From: Streptosporangiaceae bacterium
GTDB lineage: Bacteria; Actinomycetota; Actinomycetes; Streptosporangiales; Streptosporangiaceae
Assembly (NCBI GenBank): GCA_030045215.1
Contig: JASIBJ010000491.1
Coordinates: 1 to 13,052 of the forward strand
DNA: 13,052 nucleotides
Reading direction: 5' to 3'
Positions within the stretch are counted from its first letter, which is position 1; the number at the start of each line of letters is the position of its first letter. The notes beneath the pieces were generated by a model that did not search any database, had not been told where the DNA came from, and saw nothing but the letters and a program-made list of their open reading frames with translations. The position numbers were made by a program, and so were the translations under genes. Shown here one piece after another: positions 7,078 to 13,052 of the stretch.

Positions 7078-8610
7078 ATGTTCGGTGTCTACCTGAGGCG
7101 CGAACTGCGCCGGCGCGCCCGGCAGGCCAGCATCATCGCGATTGGCCTGGCGCTCGGTATCGGCCTGGTCATAACCGTCACGGCGCTGTCCGCAGGCGTG
7201 AAGGACGCGCAGAGCGACGTGCTGCACTCGCTGTATGGGCTGGACACCGACATCACGGTGACCCAGGCTCCGACGGCGGGCAGTTTCACCGGAGGCGCGC
7301 GGACCTTCTTCAATTTCGGCGGATCGAGCGGCAGCCGGCCCAAGGCCGGGACGACGATCTCGATCGACAACCTGACCGGCGCCGGCTACGGCGCCCTGCC
7401 GGACTCGGACGTCACCTCGATCGCCGGCATGAAGAACGTAGCGGCGGCAGCCGGCGGCCTGACGCTGACCGACACCAAGACCAGCTTCACGATTCCCAAC
7501 ACCAGCAGCGGGTTCGGCTTCGGCCAGTCCGGCGGCGGCTCGGGCCAGCGCGGGTCGCTCGTGCAGCCGACCACGATCAGTGTCTACGGCGTGCTGGTGA
7601 GCGGCAGCGGCGCCGCGCTCGGCCCGCTCAGCTCGGCCAGCACGACGTCCGGCCGGACCTTCACGGCCGCCGACGCCAACTCCGACGTCGCGGTCATCGA
7701 TTCGGGCTACGCCAAGTCGGCCAAGCTGTCGGTTGGCTCCACGGTGACAGTGGCGAAAACCAGCTTCAAGGTCATCGGCATCGTCAGCCAGTCGGCGGCC
7801 AGCAACCCGCCTGAGGTCTATATCCCCCTGGAGCGGGCCCAGGCGCTGGGCACCGCCGACGGCAAGAGCCTCAAGGGCGACGTCAACACGATCTATGTCG
7901 CCGCCAACAGCGCCGCCAACATCAACCTGGTGTCGAAGGAGATCTCGGGAACCTACCCGAAGGCCACGGTCACGAACGCCAACAACCTCGACAACGAGCT
8001 GACCGGCTCGCTGTCCAGCGCCGCTAACCTGGCGGGCAGCCTGGGCAAGTGGCTCGCGATCGCGGTGCTCGTGGCCGCGTTCGTGCTGGCCAGCTTGCTG
8101 ACGACCTCGGCGGTCTCGCGACGGGTCAGGGAGTTCGGCACGCTCAAGGCGCTCGGCTGGACCAGCCGGCGGGTCGTCGGCCAGGTCGTCGGTGAGGCGC
8201 TGGTCATCGGCCTGATCGGCGGTGTCGTCGGGGTAGGCCTCGGGTTCCTCGGGTCGACACTGGTCAGTCACTCCACCGGGACGCTGACCGCGGCCCTCGG
8301 CCCGACGACCGGCTCCGCCACGCCAGGTGGTTCCCGGACCTTCACCGGCGGATTCCCCGGTGGTGGCGGGTTCTCGGGCGGCGGGTTCCCCGGTAGCGGC
8401 AGCTCGGGCTCATCCTTTGCCGGCGGGTTCCGCCGGTTCTCATCGACCGCGAGCCACACCGTGCCGGTGCACCTGAGCGCCCCGGTGAGCGGCGAGGCCA
8501 TCGCCGCGGCAGTGGTCCTCGCGATCCTGGGCGGTCTGCTGGCCGGCTCGCTCGGCGGCTGGCGTGCCGCCCGGCTGCGCCCGGCTGCGGCCCTTGCGAG
8601 GGTCGAGTGA
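7078..8610 (+). CDS. MacB/FtsX-type ABC transporter permease with Gly-rich insertion
   Basis: A 510-residue membrane subunit of a type VII (MacB-like) ABC system. The first membrane segment spans about residues 19-42 after a basic start. A large extracytoplasmic MacB-PCD-type domain follows (about 43-320), rich in Thr/Ser/Gly and containing the typical SDVAVIDSGYAKSAKLSVGS and KVIGIV stretches. Three further membrane segments lie near 326-346, 371-397 and 475-495. Between segments 2 and 3, SRRVREFGTLKALGWTSRRV is the cytoplasmic coupling motif of FtsX-domain permeases. Residues of about 410-465, between segments 3 and 4, carry an unusual Gly/Phe/Ser/Pro-rich stretch (FTGGFPGGGGFSGGGFPGSG); related permeases normally have only a short loop there. 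Such systems drive extracytoplasmic work or extrusion of lipids, peptides or antibiotics; the substrate here is unknown. The partner ATPase gene begins 55 bases downstream, and the hpnE/cyclase unit ends 199 bases upstream on the same strand. Confidence 0.88.
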   Translation: MFGVYLRRELRRRARQASIIAIGLALGIGLVITVTALSAGVKDAQSDVLHSLYGLDTDITVTQAPTAGSFTGGARTFFNFGGSSGSRPKAGTTISIDNLTGAGYGALPDSDVTSIAGMKNVAAAAGGLTLTDTKTSFTIPNTSSGFGFGQSGGGSGQRGSLVQPTTISVYGVLVSGSGAALGPLSSASTTSGRTFTAADANSDVAVIDSGYAKSAKLSVGSTVTVAKTSFKVIGIVSQSAASNPPEVYIPLERAQALGTADGKSLKGDVNTIYVAANSAANINLVSKEISGTYPKATVTNANNLDNELTGSLSSAANLAGSLGKWLAIAVLVAAFVLASLLTTSAVSRRVREFGTLKALGWTSRRVVGQVVGEALVIGLIGGVVGVGLGFLGSTLVSHSTGTLTAALGPTTGSATPGGSRTFTGGFPGGGGFSGGGFPGSGSSGSSFAGGFRRFSSTASHTVPVHLSAPVSGEAIAAAVVLAILGGLLAGSLGGWRAARLRPAAALARVE

Positions 8611-8653
8611 GCATGCGACGACAAGCTGACCGATCGGGAACTGCGGCCATCCA

Positions 8654-8658
8654 GGGAG
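8654..8658 (+). promoter_or_regulatory. Ribosome binding site of the ABC ATPase gene
   Basis: GGGAG lies 7 bases before ATG 8666 and 4 before GTG 8663, favouring ATG 8666. The start region ATGTGATG also contains an ATG directly followed by TGA at 8661-8666, an odd start-stop overlapping the real start. Confidence 0.65.
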
Positions 8659-8665
8659 ACATGTG

Positions 8666-9367
8666 ATGTACAAGCTGACGGGCGTGACCAAGGACTACCA
8701 GAAGGGCCGCCAGGTCGTCCACGCCCTGCAGGGCGTTGACCTGGCGATCGCAGACGGCGAGTGGCTGGCCATTCAGGGCCCGACGGGGCACGGCAAGACC
8801 ACGCTCCTGCAGATGCTCGGGGGCCTCGACCGGCCGACCCACGGCCAGATCGAGTTCGGGGACGGCACCCCCGTGGACCTGGCCCAGCTACGCGAGGCGC
8901 AGGTCACCAAGATCCGGGCGGATCAGATCGGGTTCATCTTCCAGACGTTCAATCTGGTGCCCACCCTGAGCGCCCAGGAGAACGTGGAGACCGCGCTCGT
9001 CCCGCAGCATGTGCACCCGGCGACCCGCCGGGCGCGTGCCGCGCAGGCACTGGCGGACGTGGGCCTGGCCGACCGGGCCCGGCATCTGCCGTCCGAGCTG
9101 TCCGGCGGCCAGCAGCAGCGGGTGGCGATTGCCAGGGCGCTGGTCAAAGAGCCCAGCGTGCTGCTGGCTGACGAGCCGACGGGCAATCTTGACGAGGGCA
9201 CCAGGGACGAGATCATCGGCGTCCTGGAGAAGCTGTGGCAGAACCTGGGGCTGACCCTCGTGCTGGTCACGCACGACAGTCAGATCGCCCGCCGCGCGCA
9301 GCGTATTGGCCTCATGAAGAACGGCAAGATCTCGATCAAGCAGGACACCCGGAAGGCGCCCGCCTGA
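8666..9367 (+). CDS. ABC transporter ATP-binding protein, MacB/LolD-type
   Basis: A 233-residue cytoplasmic ATPase subunit partnering the permease just upstream; both are probably co-transcribed. All nucleotide-binding motifs are intact: Walker A GPTGHGKTT (residues 38-46), Q-loop FIFQTFNLVPTLSAQENVE, signature LSGGQQQR (145-152), Walker B VLLADEPTGNLD (165-176) and H-loop VTHD (201-204). The NLVPTLSAQENV stretch and ADEPTGNLD are typical of the LolD/MacB/FtsE group that works with FtsX-domain permeases. The Walker A has His-Gly and a Thr after the Lys where Ser-Gly and Ser are usual; this still fits GxxGxGK[ST]. GTG 8663 would add one residue. No periplasmic adaptor gene follows, as is common for Gram-positive systems. 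The gene ends 84 bases before the convergent phosphatase gene, with a strong hairpin between. Confidence 0.93.
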   Translation: MYKLTGVTKDYQKGRQVVHALQGVDLAIADGEWLAIQGPTGHGKTTLLQMLGGLDRPTHGQIEFGDGTPVDLAQLREAQVTKIRADQIGFIFQTFNLVPTLSAQENVETALVPQHVHPATRRARAAQALADVGLADRARHLPSELSGGQQQRVAIARALVKEPSVLLADEPTGNLDEGTRDEIIGVLEKLWQNLGLTLVLVTHDSQIARRAQRIGLMKNGKISIKQDTRKAPA

Positions 9368-9379
9368 CCGGAGCCTGAC

Positions 9380-9422
9380 CGGCGGCTGGCCCCGCCCGCG
9401 CCCCGGCCGGGACCAGCCGCCG
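9380..9422. terminator. GC-rich hairpin between convergent genes, likely bidirectional terminator
   Basis: CGGCGGCTGG (9380-9389) pairs perfectly with CCAGCCGCCG (9413-9422). After one mismatch, four more pairs (9391-9394 with 9408-9411) extend the stem. There is no T-run on either side, as is common for actinobacterial terminators. Its position, between the ATPase stop at 9367 and the phosphatase stop at 9452, supports a role for both strands. Confidence 0.6.
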
Positions 9423-9451
9423 CCCGATATCAAAGACTGGCGGCGCCGCTA

Positions 9452-11509
9452 TCACGAGTACGGCAGCGCGAGCTCGCACCAGACGACCTTGCCCGACAGC
9501 GACCGCCGGGCGCCCCAGCGCTGGGCGACCTGGCTGACGACCTGCAGTCCCCGGCCGCGCTCGTCCTCCTCATCGGGGTGGCGCAGCCGCGGCAGCGCGG
9601 CCGAATCGTCCAGGACCTCGCACACCAGCCCGCCCTCCAGGATGAGCCTGAGCCCGATCTTGCCCTGCGCGTACCTGACGGCGTTAGTGACCAGCTCAGA
9701 CACCAGCAGCTCGGCGGCCGGGAGCAGTTCGGCGAGACCCCATTTGCGGAGCGGGCGCTTGATCAGTGACCTTGCCTTACGGGCCGAGGTCAGCTCGGCG
9801 GGCAGCGTCCAGCGCACGATGTTCTCGGACGGTATGGTCCGCAGGCGCGCGATCAGCACCGCGATGTCATCGCGCTGCTCGTCCGCGTACACGCCGGCCA
9901 GGGTCGCCTTGCACAGATCCTCGAGCGGCAGGTCCACACTCTGCGGGGTGAAGATGTCGCGCAGCCGGGCCAGGCCCTCGTCGATGTCCTTGCTCCGCTT
10001 CTCGACCAGCCCGTCGGTGTACAGCACCAGCAGGCTGCCGTCGGCGACCGGCAGCGTCCGGCTCTGGATCGGGCCAGTCCCTACTCCCAGCGGCGGTGCC
10101 GGGGAGACGTCGAGCAGCTCGTTGGACCCATCCGGCCGGACGAGCAGCGGCGGCAGGTGCCCGGCCGAGGCCACCTCGCACGTGCCGGCGACCGCGTCGA
10201 ATATCGCGTACACGCACGTGGCGAAGTGCGGCTCGCGCGCACCCAGCTCCTGCATCAGCTCGTTCAGCTGCTGCAGCGTCTCCGCCGGCGGCAGCTCGAG
10301 CATCGCCAGCGTGTGGATGGCGGTACGCAGCCGCCCCATCGTCACCGCTGCGCGCACGCCGTGCCCGGCCACGTCACCAACGACGAGGGCGACCCGGCCA
10401 CCCGGCAGCGCGATCGACTCGTACCAGTCCCCGCCGACCTCGATTAGCTTGCTTCCGGGCAGATAGCGGTGCCTGACGTCGACCGAGGATGGCGCCGACA
10501 GGCCGGTCGGCAGCATGGCCCGCTGCAGCGTGAGCGCGGTGGCACGCTCGCGGCTGTAGCGCTGGGCGTTGTCCATGAAGATCGCCGCCCTGGCCGCGAA
10601 CTCCATGCCGATCTGCATGTCGTACGCGTCGAACCGGCGGAATCCGACCCGGCGTACGCACACGAAGAATCCGAGCATGACGTCGCGCGCGATCAGCGGC
10701 AGCAGCAGCATGGACACGCCCGACAGGAGCTCGGCGACCGGGCGGCGGGTCCAGGTCGCTGCCATCGTGGAGGCGTTTGCGCTGCTCATGACCTCCATGA
10801 CCGGCCTGCCGGTGTCCATGCACCGTGTGTAGGGCGTATCCGGCGGGTAGTGCAGGATCTCCCCGGTCGGGAACGCGGCATCCCAGGCGCCGTTCTCATC
10901 GTCGTGGGCTACCGCCAGGCGCCGGACCGGATTGGACCCGTCCGGGGTCTCAGCGGGGAACTCGTCCTCGCCGATCAGGCTCTCCAGGACGACCAGGCCG
11001 GCCGCGTTGCAGAAGTGCGGGACCAGGATGCCGATCAGCTCGGGCGCCATCTGGTCGATGTCCAGGGCGCCGCCGATCCGGCGTACCGCGCCCTCCAGCA
11101 TGATGTGGCGCATCACCGCCGGGTCCAGGAACCGTTCCGAGGGCGGCAGCGCCATCCGCATGATCACCTGCGCGACCAGCTCCGGATCGTCGGAGCGGAT
11201 CGGCTGGACGCTGACGACGACGTCGGTGGTCGCGCCGTCCGCGGTCCTGAACGCCAGCGCGGCTGAGCTCTCGCGGTCGGATATCGCGCTGTCGATAAGT
11301 CCCTGCAGCGTGGCCGCCGCGGGGCCGTCCGGGTTGGCGAGCAGGCTGCTCAGCTCGGTCCCGATCAGCGTGCCCGGATCGGCGAGCACGTCACCAGCAC
11401 TGCGGTCATGCTGGCGTACGCGGCCCGCCTTATCGATCCCGAGGATGAGCGTGCGAGCGGATGTATTAGCCAGCAGCGCGGAAACCTCAGCCGCCACTGC
11501 GGATGCCAC
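9452..11509 (-). CDS. PAS-like/GAF/SpoIIE-type PP2C phosphatase with RsbW-like ATPase domain
   Basis: A 685-residue soluble regulator. An N-terminal PAS-like fold (about 1-125, starting with LILGIDKAGRVRQHD) and a GAF-like domain (about 150-320) are the presumed sensors. The SpoIIE-type Ser/Thr phosphatase domain (about 345-555) keeps its metal motifs: GGDWYES (359-365), GDVAGHG (378-384), ASAGHLPPL, YTDGLVE (497-503) and DDIAVL. The last 125 residues are an RsbW-like HATPase domain with an N-box, SELVTNAVRYAQ (about 601-612), and a RGRGLQVV glycine box. Such proteins control anti-sigma/anti-anti-sigma switching by dephosphorylating and possibly rephosphorylating STAS proteins; no STAS or sigma gene is adjacent. 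The glycine of GGDWYD-type motifs is kept but the last Asp is Glu. The GTG start at 11509 is preceded by AAGGGAG at a 7-base spacing, and an in-frame stop lies upstream (11537-11539), so no earlier start is likely. Confidence 0.92.
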   Translation of the reverse strand: MASAVAAEVSALLANTSARTLILGIDKAGRVRQHDRSAGDVLADPGTLIGTELSSLLANPDGPAAATLQGLIDSAISDRESSAALAFRTADGATTDVVVSVQPIRSDDPELVAQVIMRMALPPSERFLDPAVMRHIMLEGAVRRIGGALDIDQMAPELIGILVPHFCNAAGLVVLESLIGEDEFPAETPDGSNPVRRLAVAHDDENGAWDAAFPTGEILHYPPDTPYTRCMDTGRPVMEVMSSANASTMAATWTRRPVAELLSGVSMLLLPLIARDVMLGFFVCVRRVGFRRFDAYDMQIGMEFAARAAIFMDNAQRYSRERATALTLQRAMLPTGLSAPSSVDVRHRYLPGSKLIEVGGDWYESIALPGGRVALVVGDVAGHGVRAAVTMGRLRTAIHTLAMLELPPAETLQQLNELMQELGAREPHFATCVYAIFDAVAGTCEVASAGHLPPLLVRPDGSNELLDVSPAPPLGVGTGPIQSRTLPVADGSLLVLYTDGLVEKRSKDIDEGLARLRDIFTPQSVDLPLEDLCKATLAGVYADEQRDDIAVLIARLRTIPSENIVRWTLPAELTSARKARSLIKRPLRKWGLAELLPAAELLVSELVTNAVRYAQGKIGLRLILEGGLVCEVLDDSAALPRLRHPDEEDERGRGLQVVSQVAQRWGARRSLSGKVVWCELALPYS

Positions 11510-11516
11510 CGAAGTG

Positions 11517-11523
11517 CTCCCTT
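11517..11523 (-). promoter_or_regulatory. Ribosome binding site of the SpoIIE-type phosphatase gene
   Basis: On the minus strand AAGGGAG stands 7 bases before GTG 11509. It fixes the start, because the frame is closed by a TAG at 11537-11539. Confidence 0.8.
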
Positions 11524-11645
11524 CGGCAGAAGCGGACTACGGTTCGTTCTCCTTAGTATGGAGCAGCTTTATTCCTATTGGGAGAGAACGACGGTTTGGT
11601 TTAGCCGCGATATCGATAATCCATTAGGTCAGGAGGCTGGTCACG

Positions 11646-11708
11646 GTGCCGGGATTGGACCGGGTGATCAGCGTCGGAGTCCGCGACTGGTGCGACCTGG
11701 CGGCGTGA
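11646..11708 (+). CDS. Possible 20-codon small ORF with perfect Shine-Dalgarno
   Basis: GTG at 11646 is preceded by AGGAGG at 11631-11636 with a 9-base gap and opens 20 codons ending in ...VRDWCDLAA before TGA at 11706-11708. It lies in the gap between two minus-strand genes, downstream of an AT-richer stretch (about 11560-11630) that could hold a promoter. Nothing on the plus strand follows it, and it points into the antisense of the siderophore-interacting gene. I recognise no family. It could be a small peptide, a leader of a small RNA, or chance. Confidence 0.25.
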   Translation: MPGLDRVISVGVRDWCDLAA

Positions 11709-11736
11709 CTCCCCGCGACCGAACGGGCCGGGGGTC

Positions 11737-12531
11737 TTACGCGTCGCGGGCCGGTTCGCCGTGGCCCGCGTTGGCCCGCCCGCGACCCCAGTACGCCTTG
11801 GGTGACATCTGGTCCTGAGCCAGGCCGCGGCTGGCGAGGATCTCGCGCAGCCTGAGGACGACCTTGGCCTCGCCGAGCAGGTAGGCGTGACCGCTGCCGG
11901 ATGGCAGCTCGACCTCGGCCGCCTCCGCCGACAGGGCCGCAGGATCGCCGGCCCGGCCGCCGAGCCGGTGCAGCCAGCTCACCCTGGTCCTCGCGGCCGC
12001 GGCCACCTCTTGTTCATCCTCGGGGTCGGGGATCTCGAGCACGATCGTCGCCTCGCTGTCGCCGGGCAGCGACTCGGTCATCGCCAGGATGGCAGGCATG
12101 GCCGACTCGTCGCCCATGAACAAGTGCCAGTCGGCCTCCAGCGACGGGCTGATCTTGCCCCGCGGCCCGATGCCCTCGATCCGGTCACCCGGCCGGGCCG
12201 ACCTTACCCACCGATCGCCTGGCCCGTCGCCGTGCAACACGATGTCGAGCGTGAGCGCGCGCCGCGCGCGGTCAAGCCGCCTGATCGTGTACCGCCGCCG
12301 GACCGGCTTGTTTCCGTCGGCGGCGACCAGCAGCATGACGTCCTGGCCTGGCTGGTAGCTGAACCCGTCAAGCTCGGCGGCGGCCAGCTCCAGCCGCTGC
12401 ATGTGCGGGCTGTATCGCTCAGTCGCCAAGACTTCGAGGTGCAGCTTCCTCGTGCCTGCGAGCGACCCGGTGAGCTGGGCAAACGGGTCGTCCAAGGCCG
12501 CCAGTACCGTCTCCGGCAGCGCGTCGGTCAT
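11737..12531 (-). CDS. Siderophore-interacting protein (SIP family FAD/NAD(P)H ferric-siderophore reductase)
   Basis: A 264-residue cytoplasmic flavoprotein of the ViuB/SIP family, which reduces imported ferric siderophores to release iron. After about 30 leader residues, an FAD-binding beta-barrel carries RRRYTIR (78-84), the flavin-contacting R-x-Y-T motif. GDGPGDRWVRSARPGDRIEG, typical of the family, follows at about 101-120. The NAD(P)H half begins with LFMGDESAMPA (about 137-147), and the family's C-terminal YWGRGRANAGHGEP lies near 248-261. The length matches the family (about 250-290). ATG 12531 is preceded by AGGAAGG (12541-12547 on the plus numbering) at a 9-base spacing. It diverges from the metal-receptor gene to the right. 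No Fur- or DmdR-like operator was clearly recognised in the 144-bp gap. Confidence 0.92.
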   Translation of the reverse strand: MTDALPETVLAALDDPFAQLTGSLAGTRKLHLEVLATERYSPHMQRLELAAAELDGFSYQPGQDVMLLVAADGNKPVRRRYTIRRLDRARRALTLDIVLHGDGPGDRWVRSARPGDRIEGIGPRGKISPSLEADWHLFMGDESAMPAILAMTESLPGDSEATIVLEIPDPEDEQEVAAAARTRVSWLHRLGGRAGDPAALSAEAAEVELPSGSGHAYLLGEAKVVLRLREILASRGLAQDQMSPKAYWGRGRANAGHGEPARDA

Positions 12532-12675
12532 CAGATTTGCCTTCCTGGCGCAGCGTGCTGCCGCCCGTTCGGCGGCCGATGCCTCAGGTTATGCGAGCCG
12601 TCGGCGGCCAACAGATCTGGTGCCCAGGGGCGGTTGCGTTCAGAATGGGGTGCGGTCACGGGTCTAGGGGACAAT
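12532..12675. promoter_or_regulatory. Divergent promoter region between SIP and metal-receptor genes
   Basis: These 144 bases must hold the starts of both transcripts. They contain a short GC-rich hairpin, GCCGCC/GGCGGC around 12560-12576, and CAGAAT at 12641-12646 as a weak -10 candidate for the plus-strand gene. I see no clear iron-box palindrome and no cobalamin riboswitch features. Confidence 0.4.
12666..12670 (+). promoter_or_regulatory. Ribosome binding site deciding the metal-receptor start
   Basis: AGGGG lies 5 bases before GTG 12676. The in-frame GTGs at 12742 and 12754 sit nearer the conserved core but lack a site of this quality. Confidence 0.55.
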
Positions 12676-13052
12676 GTGCGGGACGCTAGGGGCTGGCGCG
12701 CGCCGGATCAGTGCACGGATGACCTGGGTCAGCGGGTCTCGGTGCCGTCTGTAGTGCGCCGGGTGGTGTCGCTGGTCCCGTCGCTGACCGAGACCGTGGC
12801 ATCGCTGGACCCGGGTCTGCTGGCTGGCGCGACCGACTGGTGCTCGCACCCGCCGGAACTGGCAGTGCGCCGGATCGGCGGTACGAAGAACCCGGACATC
12901 GGCAAGATCGTCGGTCTTGCACCTGACATCGTGCTGGCCAACGAGGAAGAGAACCGGGGCCCCGATCTCGACGCGCTTCGCGCCGCCGGACTGGCCGTGT
13001 GGGTCACCAGTATCAGGGACCTGCCCGGCGCGTTGCGCTCGCTGCGTCGGAT
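12676..13052 (+). CDS. BtuF-like helical-backbone metal receptor (5' part only)
   Basis: Start of a periplasmic-binding-protein-fold gene; 125 codons are visible and the frame is open at the window edge. RRVVSLVPSLTETV (about residues 28-41), GATDWCSHP (51-59), RRIGGTKNPDIGKIVGLAPDIVLANEEEN (about 66-94) and the following LDALRAAGLAVWV match the BtuF/HutB/FhuD-like class that binds corrinoids, haem or siderophore-iron. No secretion signal or lipobox is visible with the GTG 12676 start: the 29 residues before the core are hydrophilic. Actinobacterial relatives also often lack one, so this may act in the cytoplasm or pair with an unusual partner. GTG 12742 or 12754 would give a shorter N terminus. 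Divergence from the SIP reductase gene suggests shared metal-related control. Whether the ligand is iron, haem or cobalamin cannot be read here. Confidence 0.85.
   Translation, partial: MRDARGWRAPDQCTDDLGQRVSVPSVVRRVVSLVPSLTETVASLDPGLLAGATDWCSHPPELAVRRIGGTKNPDIGKIVGLAPDIVLANEEENRGPDLDALRAAGLAVWVTSIRDLPGALRSLRR

Noticed and set aside
7027..8271. Long minus-strand open frame of about 414 codons antisense to the ABC permease
   Set aside because: Composition is the Arg/Asp/Gly-rich type produced by reading a GC-rich gene backwards. It has no motif or ribosome binding site, and the plus-strand permease is clearly real.
10469..11266. Plus-strand 265-codon frame opposite the SpoIIE-type phosphatase
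   Set aside because: Arg/Asp/Gln-rich antisense shadow of a gene with complete catalytic motifs.
12532..12675. Cobalamin riboswitch ahead of the BtuF-like gene
   Set aside because: The gap is too short for the full element and I see no B12-box-like sequence.

Overview
The window is GC-rich DNA with strong third-position G/C bias, GTG starts and purine-rich ribosome binding sites. Together with the gene families present (a NIT-type 'conservon' sensor kinase, a SpoIIE/RsbW fusion phosphatase, hopanoid-type terpene genes) it points to a soil-type, high-GC actinomycete. I cannot name the genus. I see no rRNA, tRNA, CRISPR array, insertion sequence or phage gene.

Left (1-2251, minus): most of a two-transmembrane sensor histidine kinase with an N-terminal nitrate/nitrite-sensing (NIT-like) region. 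It resembles the first gene (cvnA) of Streptomyces conservons. Its 3' end, and any roadblock, DUF742 and GTPase partners, would lie beyond base 1.

Centre-left (2252-6878): a long divergent intergenic region of 737 bp holds an AT-rich island and a set of mutually exclusive inverted repeats. It is followed by a two-gene translationally coupled unit. The first gene is hpnE (hydroxysqualene dehydroxylase, FAD-dependent, making squalene) with an unusual tail of about 195 residues rich in Ala, Lys and Gly. The second is a squalene-hopene cyclase family protein with about seven QW-type repeats. Its catalytic DXDD motif reads VVEE, and at least two other active-site blocks are replaced. This pair is the most interesting object in the window: a squalene-forming enzyme tied by a 4-bp overlap to a cyclase-fold protein that should not behave as an ordinary hopene cyclase.

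Centre (7078-9367): a two-gene MacB/FtsX-type ABC system, permease then ATPase. The permease has a Gly/Phe/Ser-rich insertion between its third and fourth membrane segments. A 10-bp-stem hairpin follows and lies between convergent genes.

Right-centre (9452-11509, minus): a 685-residue PAS-like/GAF/SpoIIE-PP2C/HATPase regulator, probably acting in anti-anti-sigma partner switching. Upstream of it, on the plus strand, is a possible 20-codon ORF with a perfect Shine-Dalgarno sequence.

Right end: a siderophore-interacting flavoreductase (minus) diverges from the start of a BtuF-like helical-backbone metal receptor (plus, cut by the window edge). Together they suggest iron or corrinoid handling.
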